DNA from: a virus
Reading direction: 5' to 3' (one strand)
Length of the DNA stretch: 47,851 nt
IMG/VR virus record: IMGVR_UViG_3300013014_000045
Span: 1 to 47,851 of that record
Part shown: positions 15,229-23,107 of the stretch, one piece after another
Position numbering within the stretch: position 1 is the stretch's first letter
How the letters are laid out: each line of letters begins with the position of its first letter
Made by a program: the position numbers and the translations under genes
Notes under the pieces: model-generated
What the model was told of the DNA's origin: nothing
Seen by the model: the letters and a program-made list of their open reading frames with translations, nothing else
Databases searched by the model: none

Positions 15229-15969
15229 TCAAGAACGCCCAGGAATCAGGACGTACTCGGGCACGGTTGACTCAAAGCTATCGCCCTCGACGCCCGCTTC
15301 CACTTCGTAGTCGAACCCGTTAGGGGTCTTATGAACGCCCACGATCTTCACCGGGGTCGGTGGACGACCCTGGGACGGCCTCATCATCACGTCGTCACCC
15401 GTCTTGTACTTCGGTGCGGGGAGCGCCTTTCTTGAAGGCTTCGTCCCACTCGCGCCCGGATCCATTTTAGTGTCCTCGATGCTGCCGGGTCGGGTGTGCT
15501 TATTTACCTCTTGGTTGAATTCCTCGTCTGACATATCCGATAGTATGTCTATGATCTCATCGATAATCATACCGGTGTAATGACCCGGTGCGATCCATTT
15601 CAGGACGCTAATAACATCTTCACCGGAGATGGGAATGTCAACACCGAACTTATCATTTACAAGATCACGAGCCTTCTGCCACAGCGGGCCGTGAACGTTG
15701 CGAAGAAGAAGAATGTCAGGACCCGCAAGGAACTTAACGGCCTTCAGGAGTGAGATCAAGATTCTCCTGCCGTACTTAGACTGCATCGCAGCCACGGCGA
15801 TCTCAGTGTATACCTCGTTCAAATGAGACGACCTGGAGCGCCAAGCTCTGAGGGCAGAAACCTCAGAGAGAGTTAGTCCTATATTCACACTGTGGGTGCT
15901 TCTTCCAGCAAATTCGCGTGCGGCTTCCTCTCTTAGGATTCGGCGGAAAGTGCTCTCGTTGATCTTCAT
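15229..15969 (-). CDS. Probable virion-associated protein with shared N-terminal motif
   Basis: A 246-residue protein of unknown family. The N-terminus (MKINESTFRRILREEAAREF) is nearly the same motif as in the gene upstream (INES, then R-I-REE). A helical hydrophobic middle contains GRRILISLLKAVKFL and GMIIDEIIDILSDM. A Pro/Lys linker leads to a C-terminal domain of about 60 residues (KYKTGDDVMMRP, YEVEAG, PEYVLIP) that looks like a small SH3/KOW-type beta barrel. SD TTGGAGAATC precedes the ATG. I infer a virion or internal protein from the shared motif and context; nothing shows an enzyme. Confidence 0.7.
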   Translation of the reverse strand: MKINESTFRRILREEAAREFAGRSTHSVNIGLTLSEVSALRAWRSRSSHLNEVYTEIAVAAMQSKYGRRILISLLKAVKFLAGPDILLLRNVHGPLWQKARDLVNDKFGVDIPISGEDVISVLKWIAPGHYTGMIIDEIIDILSDMSDEEFNQEVNKHTRPGSIEDTKMDPGASGTKPSRKALPAPKYKTGDDVMMRPSQGRPPTPVKIVGVHKTPNGFDYEVEAGVEGDSFESTVPEYVLIPGRS

Positions 15970-16054
15970 TTCTGATTCTCCAATTTAGCGTTATCTATCT
16001 GAAATTATTGATCATGAGGTTTCAATTTAAGAGAAATCATGATCTCTAGAGGAC

Positions 16055-17362
16055 TCAACCGTGACCAGGACGTTTACCGCGGTGCTTTAACTTGGACGTC
16101 GACATCTGGTGAGCTTTCTTCGACGGAACTCCGGAAGCTCTCAGGCGGGCGAGACGAATCTTGCTGAAGGAGTCTTCCTCCTCATAGACCGCGCCGATTT
16201 CGATTCCGTCATCATGCGATCCTGAACCACCGGGTATCGCAGGACGATCGATATCATAGCCGCTGAGCTCCTCGATATCATCTCTCTGGACGATCAGCTT
16301 CTTGCTGTCGCGCTCAATCGATGAGATCTCCCTTTCGATATCATCGAGATGGCTTCTCCGTCTTGATTCCGTCTTGGTCTCGGGGGTTGCGGGCGCTTCC
16401 TTGCCTGCTTTATCGGGACCTGTCAGCTCGCCCCTCATGATCATCTGCATTGCTGCTATGAGGGCTGCGATAGCTGGAATCGCTACCTTTACGATCATCT
16501 CAACAGCTTTCCGCGCATCTGGTTGACTCTCTTCCATCGTGCCTGCCGCCCACTTGAGCGCTCTCGGCCAGACCAGCGTGGCTGGAAGAGCCGCACCCCC
16601 TGAAGCAGCGACAAGAAGAGCCTTCAGCTTTGGGTCGTCAATCTTCTCTGCGACAGTGCGTATGGTCTCGATCATCTTTGGGTACATGTCGTCGAAAGCT
16701 TTTAGGGCCACCGATGGATTGAAAAGGTTGTCTATGAACTTTCCAGCGCGGCTGGTGATGGTCGAGAATACATCATAGCAGTTGTTGCCCAGGCTCTCAA
16801 GCGTATTGGTGATGAGAGTTGCTGCGGCAAGCCCTACAGTCGCATCAGGTATTATGACTTTTATAGCATTACCGATTGTGTTCGAAAGACGTGAGATCAG
16901 ATTCTGTATCTGATCCTTTATCCTATCGATAACGTCCTTAGCAGCGCCGCCTGCCATCTTGACTATAGTGCGCAGGATCTTTTTTATAATCGCGTAGTAC
17001 CTGTCTTTTGACTGTACGAAGATCTTTCCGATTGAGCTTGACTGATCCATCAGCTCTTTGATTTCCTTGTACCCGTCCATCATGGAGTCGAAGGATTCAA
17101 GCGTAGTTATCATCGACTTTGCAGAGAAAGCAAGATCGACCGCCGTCTCTGCAGCTTGCGCAGGCCCTGCAGCTCCAGCGCCAGCTGTAGCGGCAGCTAT
17201 CCCATATTCTACAGCAGCTGCAGTCGCAGATTGTGCCAGTCCTTTTAGAGTCTCTTTCGCTCCTTCATTGATGAGGCTCGATTCGCTCAACGAAAGCCGT
17301 GTGGAGCTACGAACGATCTCCTCACGTATGATGGAACGTAGCCTCGATTCGTTTATGATCAT
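16055..17362 (-). CDS. Probable virion-internal protein with hydrophobic helices
   Basis: A 435-residue protein of unknown family. It opens with MIINESRLRSIIREEIVRSS, the clearest copy of the shared amphipathic motif. Long Ala-rich helical stretches follow (AATAGAGAAGPAQAA near residue 60; a hydrophobic segment VAIPAIAALIAAMQMIM near residue 300), which could insert in membranes. The last 100 residues are charged and end in a basic tail (KLKHRGKRPGHG). Hydrophobic plus basic composition fits an internal or ejected head protein, but that is inference. The 85-nt gap downstream holds AT-rich sequence and no gene. Confidence 0.7.
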   Translation of the reverse strand: MIINESRLRSIIREEIVRSSTRLSLSESSLINEGAKETLKGLAQSATAAAVEYGIAAATAGAGAAGPAQAAETAVDLAFSAKSMITTLESFDSMMDGYKEIKELMDQSSSIGKIFVQSKDRYYAIIKKILRTIVKMAGGAAKDVIDRIKDQIQNLISRLSNTIGNAIKVIIPDATVGLAAATLITNTLESLGNNCYDVFSTITSRAGKFIDNLFNPSVALKAFDDMYPKMIETIRTVAEKIDDPKLKALLVAASGGAALPATLVWPRALKWAAGTMEESQPDARKAVEMIVKVAIPAIAALIAAMQMIMRGELTGPDKAGKEAPATPETKTESRRRSHLDDIEREISSIERDSKKLIVQRDDIEELSGYDIDRPAIPGGSGSHDDGIEIGAVYEEEDSFSKIRLARLRASGVPSKKAHQMSTSKLKHRGKRPGHG

Positions 17363-17385
17363 CTCGATATTCCTTGCTCCCTTAA

Positions 17386-18120
17386 CTATTGACGTCTCAG
17401 CATCTTTTCAGGACGCTCGCCAGGTTTACGAGAGGGACGCACTCGCCGCGATTCGGGCTTCGGGAGATCATAGGTCGAAAGTCCATTCATGAAGCCCGAA
17501 TCGACCCATCGGACAATCTCGTCCACCAGATTTGGATCGTTTCCTGACCATCCTGAGACTCGAGCGACGTGATTGAGGATCTCGCGCTTCTTACCCTCCC
17601 CCCAGATCCACGCAGCCGTGGTCTTGACCTGGGAAATTCTGGATTCCAGGTCACGTGAAAGGCTCTCCATGGAAGCGATGTGCTCCTCAATAGGAGCGTC
17701 ATCGACGTCGATGTCCAGCTCAGCAGCGATCTCGAGTAGTCGACCCCCTTCACGTTTCTCCAGAGCATTTTTCGCGTCCTGAAACATCTTCGATCTCTCA
17801 ACACGCTCGCGCTCGCTGAGCTCCTCCCGAAGCAGGGCATCAGGATGGGTCTTGGATGTTATCTTCCTGAAGAGCTTACGTTGCCAGGTCGGCGTGGCCT
17901 CTTGCTCCTCTTCCTCGTCTTCAGAAGCGTGTCCCTGGTTCGTTGAGGACTGCGCAGCCTGCGATCGTGGTAGGAGCTCACCCGCGCGTGCTAGGAGTTC
18001 GATCACCGCTCGTTGCAGCTGCCAGCCTCGACGATCGAACTCCTCCTCGATATCGTAGAGCTCCTCCCTGAGATAACCAATCTTCAGTGAAAGCTTTTTA
18101 AGTCTACGATCTTCACCCAC
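17386..18120 (-). CDS. Protein with a J-domain-like HPD segment
   Basis: A 244-residue protein starting at GTG 18120 (GGAGCGGGT as SD). Residues 1-45 form a coiled coil. After an acidic linker (ASEDEEEEQEA), residues of about 78-120 read WQRKLFRKITSKTHPDAL and then AKNALEKREG, which matches helices II and III of DnaJ domains around the invariant HPD. J-domains stimulate Hsp70 (DnaK) ATPase. The helix I region is weak, so this is J-like rather than proven. The C-terminal 100 residues are helical with a basic tail. It could recruit host DnaK to assembly or replication. It lies among virion-type genes. Confidence 0.7.
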   Translation of the reverse strand: MGEDRRLKKLSLKIGYLREELYDIEEEFDRRGWQLQRAVIELLARAGELLPRSQAAQSSTNQGHASEDEEEEQEATPTWQRKLFRKITSKTHPDALLREELSERERVERSKMFQDAKNALEKREGGRLLEIAAELDIDVDDAPIEEHIASMESLSRDLESRISQVKTTAAWIWGEGKKREILNHVARVSGWSGNDPNLVDEIVRWVDSGFMNGLSTYDLPKPESRRVRPSRKPGERPEKMLRRQ

Positions 18121-18148
18121 ACCCGCTCCATGATTCGCTGCTTGCTAA

Positions 18149-18604
18149 CTATCCTTTTGAGCGACTCTTCTTGGTGGTGGCAGAGCCTTTCGGCGGGTCG
18201 CTCTCATGACCGGCTCGATCCATGATGCTCTCTAGCTTCTCGATCTCCTGCAACCTGACATGCCCGGTGCTCTTCACAGCTTCCAGCGCGCGTCGCATTC
18301 CGTCCTGCGTCGCCTCGAGCCTTATCATCTCATCGCTCGATGACCTGATGGAAGTCTCCAGCGATCCCACCAGCGATGAGACAGCTTCCACCAGCTTGGA
18401 TAGCCTGATGTCTGGAACCTCACCGATGTCCTGGGATTCAGCTATCGCGTGTCGAAGAAAATTGATGATTTCCGATGAGAGCCTGTCGGTCGCAGTGCTG
18501 CTCACCCTTCTCTCGTTGATAACCTGATCGTTCGTCTCCAGCTTCTTGATAAGCTCATCAGCCAGCTCGATTATAGCGCCAGAGGCATGCCTGTCCATGT
18601 CCAT
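18149..18604 (-). CDS. Coiled-coil protein of unknown function
   Basis: An acidic, almost fully helical protein of about 151 residues, with no known motif. Three start codons compete (18619, 18604, 18598); I prefer 18604 or 18598 because AGGA lies just before them. Heptad-like hydrophobic spacing is clear in residues of about 70-140 (LVEAVSSLVGSLETSI, then IRLEATQDGMRRALEAV). The C-terminus is basic (TTKKSRSKG). A TTATATTTTCG sequence precedes the start and loosely resembles the ATATTTA element seen at other structural genes. Confidence 0.65.
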   Translation of the reverse strand: MDMDRHASGAIIELADELIKKLETNDQVINERRVSSTATDRLSSEIINFLRHAIAESQDIGEVPDIRLSKLVEAVSSLVGSLETSIRSSSDEMIRLEATQDGMRRALEAVKSTGHVRLQEIEKLESIMDRAGHESDPPKGSATTKKSRSKG

Positions 18605-18656
18605 ATTTTCCTGAATCATGCGAAAATATAATCACGGAAAAGCTGGATGAAAATGA

Positions 18657-18905
18657 TTACTTCTTCTTGAAGGCGTTCCAGATCTCAAGGGGCCAGAGCA
18701 GAGACTGACTGTAGCGTGCAGCTACATTGACTTTCATCTTCTGGCATTCGACCTTTGTCTCCTTGGAACGTGAAGCCTCGTTGAGATCCGTCAGGAAGTT
18801 AACGAGCACGATCTTCGACACGAGAGACGCAAAAGCGATGGCAGCGTACTCGACAGGGATCACGAAACAGAGGACGTACAGGATGGTGGAATAATTTTCT
18901 AACAT
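18657..18905 (-). CDS. Small membrane protein
   Basis: An 82-residue protein. Residues of about 6-42 are strongly hydrophobic (ILYVLCFVIPVEYAAIAFA, then KIVLVNFL), enough for one long or two short membrane spans. They are followed by a charged, basic C-terminal half (ASRSKETKVECQKMKVNVAARY) ending in KKK. GGGAGTCAAC is a good SD. The family is unknown. A holin-like role is conceivable from size and topology, but there is no lysis gene nearby. Confidence 0.7.
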   Translation of the reverse strand: MLENYSTILYVLCFVIPVEYAAIAFASLVSKIVLVNFLTDLNEASRSKETKVECQKMKVNVAARYSQSLLWPLEIWNAFKKK

Positions 18906-18922
18906 GTTGACTCCCTGGCTAA

Positions 18923-19444
18923 TTATTCCGATTCCAGGTTGACGGTGTCGTCGTTTGATTCCCTGCGAAGCGCAGCGACCTTGCGCTTTACCCGCAGGGA
19001 CTCCGGCCTGTCGCCGACCTGCCTTTTCTGATCCAGGTCCACGTCGGTGGCAGCGAGGGTCTCTATACGCTCAGCTTCACGGAGGAGATTGCTTCCCATC
19101 CCATTGACAAATTCGGCTGCAGCGTTGATACCCTCAACGTAGCCTTTCACGTGACGAGCGTCCAGCGCTGCTGCCTCTCCCAGCGAGCGTGCATATGCCA
19201 GGGCAGCCTGCGATGACTTGAGCAGGGCTTGGAGCGCTTGCTCTGTTGACAATCTTCCTGACTCACAGTCCTGGACGGCCTGGCGAAGGTGTCCCTCTAT
19301 CTGGTTCGTAAGCTCACGTGTCATGAGAGCATCTCGCTCCTTCGTCTTGAGCGCCTCACCGAGACCAGTGCTGCGGTTGCGGAGCTCAGCTGCAGCTCCG
19401 AGAAGCGCCGCGGACATTTCACGCTCTTTCTGTGATTTCAGCAT
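18923..19444 (-). CDS. Helical protein of unknown function
   Basis: About 173 residues, Ala-, Leu- and Glu-rich, helical throughout, no known family. The frame is open further upstream, but starts before 19475 would lie inside the terminator of the preceding gene, so I take ATG 19444; ATG 19420 with a weak AAAGAG SD is equally possible. Heptads are seen in the first 60 residues (EREMSAALLGAAAELRNRS) and a basic patch near the end (RVKRKVAALRRES). It needs its own promoter because a strong terminator lies just upstream; an AT-rich stretch (GATTTTATCATT) is the only candidate. Confidence 0.65.
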   Translation of the reverse strand: MLKSQKEREMSAALLGAAAELRNRSTGLGEALKTKERDALMTRELTNQIEGHLRQAVQDCESGRLSTEQALQALLKSSQAALAYARSLGEAAALDARHVKGYVEGINAAAEFVNGMGSNLLREAERIETLAATDVDLDQKRQVGDRPESLRVKRKVAALRRESNDDTVNLESE

Positions 19445-19474
19445 GTCGAATGATAAAATCGAGAGGATGAAAGT

Positions 19475-19507
19475 AAAAAGGGGTGGAGCCCCGAAAAGCT
19501 CCACCCC
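19475..19507 (-). terminator. Strong rho-independent terminator of the fibre-like gene
   Basis: A perfect 10-bp GC-rich stem (GGGGTGGAGC and GCTCCACCCC) with an 8-nt loop is followed on the minus strand by TTTTTACTTT. It is 32 bases downstream of the stop at 19539. Confidence 0.92.
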
Positions 19508-19511
19508 AGGT

Positions 19512-19530
19512 TCACGGGCTAAGCCCGTGA
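19512..19530 (-). other. Second hairpin between stop codon and terminator
   Basis: TCACGGGC-TAA-GCCCGTGA is an 8-bp perfect stem with a three-base loop, placed between the stop and the main terminator. It has no T-run of its own. It may protect the 3' end of an abundant mRNA or assist termination. Confidence 0.7.
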
Positions 19531-19538
19531 GGGCCGAA

Positions 19539-21116
19539 TCAGCCCTTCTTCACGGTGACGAGGTCGCCCTGCTCAAGCGCGAACTTGAAGGAGAGCTGAC
19601 CACCGTTGCACGCGTAGTCGCCCACGCCGTCCATGAGCTGGCCGTTGACGAACACGAGGGAGTTGTCAGCGGTGAGCTCACCGATGAAGTTCGGGGAGAA
19701 GGAGCTCGCGATGTTCGCGTCCTTCGCAACGCCGCCGTTACCGACGGTGTACGTGGCCTTCTTCGAAGCTGCGCCAGCCTTGCTGTACAGGTCGTTGATC
19801 GCAGCGGCGACGGAGGCGTAGCTTCCGGAGAGGCTCGTGTTGCCGGCGCTGGTGAGCTGGAGGGCGAGGTCGAAGGAGACCTTGCCGTCCGCCTCAGCCT
19901 TGACGTCGATCTTGTTCGCTGAGCCCGTCATCCAGTCGATCAGGTTCGTGGAAACCATGACCTTGTTGGCATCGGAAGCCATCAGGCGGGAAGCCGTCAG
20001 GTTGCTGCCGGTCACGGCCCCGAAGGTCACGACGCTCGAGGGCTCAACCGGCTGGCCGATCTTGAACTCGAAGCCGTCCTTGTGCATGCCGAGGCCAGCG
20101 GTGTACGCGGTGGCGACGATCGTGCCAGTGGTGACCGAGGAGATACCGAAGCCAGCCGAGAGGTAGCCCGCGAACTGCGAGGGTGAGATCTCAACGAGGT
20201 TACCGGCAGCGTCTGCCCACACGATCGCGGAGCTGAGGTCAGTAGCCTGGAGGGTCTCAGCAGCGAACTTGTCGGAGGCGATCCACTTGCCGCCGTCCGC
20301 GGTCACCCAACGGAGGCTCTCGTCAACGTTCGCGTCGGAGCCGAGGTAGATACCGGCGCCGTCGAGCTGGGCACCGGACGCGCCGTTCGCGATGACGACC
20401 ATCTTGTCCGTCACCTGGAGGTTCGTGGTGTTCACGTAGGTGAGCGCACCGTTGACCTGCAGGTTACCGGCGACGGAGAGGTCTCCACCGAAGGTACCGC
20501 TGGCAGCCGTGACGTTTCCGTCGACTGCCACCGAGGCGCCCTGGAGCGCGGCGGAGCCGCTGACGATTCCCTTCACGCTGAGCTTGCCCGCGGCGAACGT
20601 AAGGTCCATTTCGTCGAAGATATCGCCGCCGGGACCGACGCGGTAGAGACGACCCACGGTGTCACCGTCGATCGAGATCTTGTCGGCGGTCACAGTGCCG
20701 TTGAAGTCAGCAGCGCCGGAGACAGTGAGCGTTGCGTTAACAGCAGTCGCGGCCTTGAGGGTCGTCGCGCCGTCGACAGCGAGCGTGCTCTTGAGCGCCG
20801 TGGCGCCATCGACGCCGAGGGTGCTCTTGAGAGCAGCCGCGCCGGTGACGTCCGCATCCTGCTTCACGATGAGCTTGGAGGCTCCGGAGGCATCGAAGTG
20901 CGCCGCGAGGTCGACGATCTGGACCTTGGCGTACTCGCCGGTGATCTCTTCCTTGTAGTCGGCGGAGCCGATGATGTCCTTGACCTGGCCGCGGAGGGCT
21001 TCGAGGTCGATCGCGAGTGAGCCAAGTCCGTCCTCGGACTTGACCTGCTCGGCGCGCATCTTGGTGATAGAACCTGAGGACTGGGTGCTCAGGTTCTGGT
21101 ACTGCTTGGTAGCCAT
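19539..21116 (-). CDS. Tail-fibre/structural beta-repeat protein, probably highly expressed
   Basis: A 525-residue protein. A helical N-terminal 60 residues lead into many short beta repeats of the type ALKSTLAVDGATTLKA and GDLSVAGNLQVNGALTYVNT, as found in trimeric phage fibres and many T4-like marine phage structural proteins. TTNLQVTDKMVVIANG is a recurrent fibre-family segment. The C-terminal 45 residues (SLVFVNGQLMDGVGDYACNG...) form a small domain also present twice in the protein at 21643-23061. It lacks enzymatic motifs. A 235-nt leader with a TATAAT box precedes it, AAGGAAC is the SD, and two hairpins follow it. The isolated, strongly terminated unit suggests a major virion protein, either a fibre or a head decoration. 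Confidence 0.8.
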   Translation of the reverse strand: MATKQYQNLSTQSSGSITKMRAEQVKSEDGLGSLAIDLEALRGQVKDIIGSADYKEEITGEYAKVQIVDLAAHFDASGASKLIVKQDADVTGAAALKSTLGVDGATALKSTLAVDGATTLKAATAVNATLTVSGAADFNGTVTADKISIDGDTVGRLYRVGPGGDIFDEMDLTFAAGKLSVKGIVSGSAALQGASVAVDGNVTAASGTFGGDLSVAGNLQVNGALTYVNTTNLQVTDKMVVIANGASGAQLDGAGIYLGSDANVDESLRWVTADGGKWIASDKFAAETLQATDLSSAIVWADAAGNLVEISPSQFAGYLSAGFGISSVTTGTIVATAYTAGLGMHKDGFEFKIGQPVEPSSVVTFGAVTGSNLTASRLMASDANKVMVSTNLIDWMTGSANKIDVKAEADGKVSFDLALQLTSAGNTSLSGSYASVAAAINDLYSKAGAASKKATYTVGNGGVAKDANIASSFSPNFIGELTADNSLVFVNGQLMDGVGDYACNGGQLSFKFALEQGDLVTVKKG

Positions 21117-21351
21117 TTTATTGTTCCTTTTGTTAGAGATTACACATTCTCACGACCAGCTCCGCCACCATTGGGGAAACTAGACCATGATCTCCAACCG
21201 AACACGAACTGGAACTCGGGCGACCGCGTTAAACGCATGACGACCAGTCCCATCGAATACAATTATACTCGATCGAACAGAACTTCTAACGGTATTCGAA
21301 AAAAACGTAACGAAAACAAACGGTTACAATCAAACAAACTGAGATTCTATC
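21117..21351 (-). other. Leader/intergenic region upstream of the fibre-like gene
   Basis: The 235 bases carry no long gene. On the minus strand there is a TATAAT box (21262-21267), then about 140 bases of possible 5' leader with a small inverted repeat (GCGTTTAACGC) and the octamer ACGACCAG twice on the plus strand. A 32-codon open frame (21238-21140, ATG to TAA) lies in the leader without an SD, and I do not call it a gene. The part before the promoter is AT-rich with poly-T runs. Confidence 0.6.
21262..21289 (-). promoter_or_regulatory. Sigma70-like promoter candidate for the fibre-like gene
   Basis: The minus strand has a perfect TATAAT at 21267-21262 with TTAGAA (weak match to TTGACA) 16 bases upstream at 21289-21284. 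It would start a transcript near 21255, about 140 bases before the ATG at 21116. Confidence 0.5.
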
Positions 21352-21570
21352 TCATGCCCCGTAGAGGGCCTTCTTCAGCGCGCGGACCTGGGAGTCGTAC
21401 ATGCTGAACTCTCCGTTCACGAACTCCAGTGCTAGGATGGAGCAGGTGCCGTCGTCCTCGAACTCGAAGTTGAATCGGCCGCCAGGTGCCCTGTTCGCAG
21501 TGAGGAGTTTCCTGCCCTTCATCTTCAGGAACGCTGCAAGTGCTAGATCTGATGTGTTATACGTTTTCAT
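21352..21570 (-). CDS. DUF5659-like small protein
   Basis: A 72-residue protein whose pattern (YNTSDLALAAFLKMKG, then GRFNFEFEDD and a C-terminal ALKKALY) resembles the DUF5659 family found in phages and bacteria. The function is unknown. AAAGGAAC gives a good SD. The exact 12-mer GTGATATTTAGA lies 26 bases upstream of the ATG. The gene stands alone between two fibre-like genes. Confidence 0.75.
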   Translation of the reverse strand: MKTYNTSDLALAAFLKMKGRKLLTANRAPGGRFNFEFEDDGTCSILALEFVNGEFSMYDSQVRALKKALYGA

Positions 21571-21595
21571 GGGCTGTTCCTTTACTTACTGTCAC

Positions 21596-21607
21596 TCTAA
21601 ATATCAC
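21596..21607 (-). promoter_or_regulatory. ATATTTAG element upstream of 21352-21570
   Basis: The minus strand reads GTGATATTTAGA, identical to the copy at 5402-5413 and the same distance (about 25 bases) from the start codon. It lies in a true intergenic gap. It is a candidate late promoter element. Confidence 0.4.
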
Positions 21608-21642
21608 CAAGTTTCTTGCAGCTTTGATCTTGTCGAAGAAAA

Positions 21643-23061
21643 TTAGACAGCATAAGAGTATGTTGCTCGCACCACATCCGCGGATGCTATATGCGCGCTG
21701 AATGTGACGGCGCTGCCGGTGAGCTGGTAGTCATGAGCGCCGCCCTGCGTGAGCAGCTGGCCGTTCAGGAACAGCATCAACGAGTCGCCCGGGTCAGGCT
21801 CATGAGGAAGCATCAGGCCTGTCATCGTGCTGTCGATAACAGATACCTGGGTGGGCTCTGCGTTGATCGCGTAGAGCTTCGCAGAGACGCTCTTCGAGTA
21901 CATCGCGCGGATGACGTCAGTTTCTACCGGCGGGTTCGAAGCGTTGAACGTGATCTGCTTTCCCTGGAGCGCAAAGTCCGAGTCTTTCGTGAGCAGCTGA
22001 CCGTTGAACCACAGCATGAAAGAGCTCGGATCCGCAGGCTGGTCGGAGAGCTCGAACAGGAGGTTCACACCGTCCTGGTCACCGGTGACCAGACCATTGA
22101 GGACGAGCTGGGTTCCTATACCAGTCGCTGAGCCCGCCGTCGTCGCGATCTCGACCTGACCGTCTGAACCCGTCATGATCTTGATTCCAGCACCAGCTCT
22201 CAGGTACGGTGTAGATCCGTCTGCGAGGGTCGTTAAAGAACCACTCAAACCTCCCTGGGCCACGATCTGCCCGGTGAAGAGAGAGCCCTCAAGAAGGGCT
22301 AGCCCGGTCCTGTCAAGCGACAGGGTCAGGACGTCACCGCTCAAAGATCCGCTGAGGCCGTCAACAGCGACCACGTTGGGAGCGGACGAACCGGACACGC
22401 TGGATGATATGACAACCGATCCGTCCGCTCCCGTCGTGAAGCTGATACCAGTGCCTGAGGTGAACCTCTGTTGTGCGGGGATGAAGCTCGTGTCGAGTGA
22501 GAGTGAGAGCTTTCCATCGCCGGTCGCGGTTCCTATTATTCCGCTTCCTGATGCGACGACCACCCCAGCTTCGGTCGCAGCTATGTAGGCGGTGTCGAGC
22601 GTGAAAGTGTAAGCGTTAGCAAGACGACTGATCTTAACACCGGCGCCCTCGACAAAGTGTGGTAGTGTCGTCTCACGATTCAAAGACAGGGTGAGCACGC
22701 CGTTCGAGACTGATGATTCCAGGCCGTCGCCGGGCCTGACCAATGTCTCGACCCCACCTGCTGTGGACCCAAGAGAGACAGTGACCGAACCGTTGCCTGA
22801 ATCTATCACCTTGAGACCGGCCCCAGCCTTCAGTGCCAGGGATCCGTCAGGAAGCTTCAACGCCCCCTTGATCCCGCCACCAACCTCCAGGGAGCCGTCG
22901 ATGTACCCTGACCCCTTCACTTTCAGTGAGGTGTTCTTATAGCCTTCAATCCCGATCTGCAGCTCATGCGGAGCCACGATCCTGGCAATGTCTAGGTTAT
23001 TTTTTTCCTTGACGACGATGAAGTCCTGCTTTCTAACGTCGTTCTTGGTGGTTGGAGGCAT
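21643..23061 (-). CDS. Tail-fibre-like beta-repeat structural protein
   Basis: A 472-residue beta-rich protein. It has an N-terminal segment (KQDFIVVKEKNNLDIARI) and repeated GSL.. and DGSVVISS-type strands typical of trimeric fibres, with recurring GAGLKVIDS and GTGISFTTG units. Two copies of a C-terminal module end it (SFMLWFNGQLL... and SLMLFLNGQLL..., each closing with a V-R-A-x-Y-S strand). A related NGQL module ends the protein at 19539-21116, so the two probably belong to one fibre or decoration complex. There is no good SD, and the ATATTTAG element is only seven bases upstream of the ATG. Confidence 0.75.
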   Translation of the reverse strand: MPPTTKNDVRKQDFIVVKEKNNLDIARIVAPHELQIGIEGYKNTSLKVKGSGYIDGSLEVGGGIKGALKLPDGSLALKAGAGLKVIDSGNGSVTVSLGSTAGGVETLVRPGDGLESSVSNGVLTLSLNRETTLPHFVEGAGVKISRLANAYTFTLDTAYIAATEAGVVVASGSGIIGTATGDGKLSLSLDTSFIPAQQRFTSGTGISFTTGADGSVVISSSVSGSSAPNVVAVDGLSGSLSGDVLTLSLDRTGLALLEGSLFTGQIVAQGGLSGSLTTLADGSTPYLRAGAGIKIMTGSDGQVEIATTAGSATGIGTQLVLNGLVTGDQDGVNLLFELSDQPADPSSFMLWFNGQLLTKDSDFALQGKQITFNASNPPVETDVIRAMYSKSVSAKLYAINAEPTQVSVIDSTMTGLMLPHEPDPGDSLMLFLNGQLLTQGGAHDYQLTGSAVTFSAHIASADVVRATYSYAV

Positions 23062-23066
23062 CTCGG

Positions 23067-23079
23067 TTCTAAATATGAC
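23067..23079 (-). promoter_or_regulatory. ATATTTAG element just before 21643-23061
   Basis: The minus strand reads GTCATATTTAGAA between a hairpin terminator and the ATG at 23061. It is a one-base variant of the copies at 5402 and 21596. If it is a -10 element, the transcript would begin almost at the ATG. Confidence 0.35.
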
Positions 23080-23104
23080 AAGGGACCGAATCTCTCGGTC
23101 CCTT
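23080..23104 (-). terminator. Hairpin terminator after the dUTPase-like gene
   Basis: A perfect 10-bp stem (AAGGGACCGA and TCGGTCCCTT) with a 5-nt loop lies three bases after the dUTPase stop. The T-run on the minus strand is short (TTGTCATATTT). It separates metabolic genes from the fibre-like gene. Confidence 0.65.
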
Positions 23105-23107
23105 TTG

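Noticed and set aside
18923-19504. Longer N-terminus for the helical protein from 19504
   Set aside because: The extra 20 codons are read out of the terminator hairpin of the preceding gene, so a start at 19444 or 19420 is more sensible.
21140-21238. 32-codon minus-strand open frame in the leader of the fibre-like gene
   Set aside because: Starts with ATG but has no SD and no recognisable sequence; kept only as a remark in the leader entry.
21150-21260. Possible tRNA or structured RNA in the 235-nt gap
   Set aside because: I could not find a cloverleaf with T-loop consensus and a CCA-side acceptor stem; only short inverted repeats are visible.
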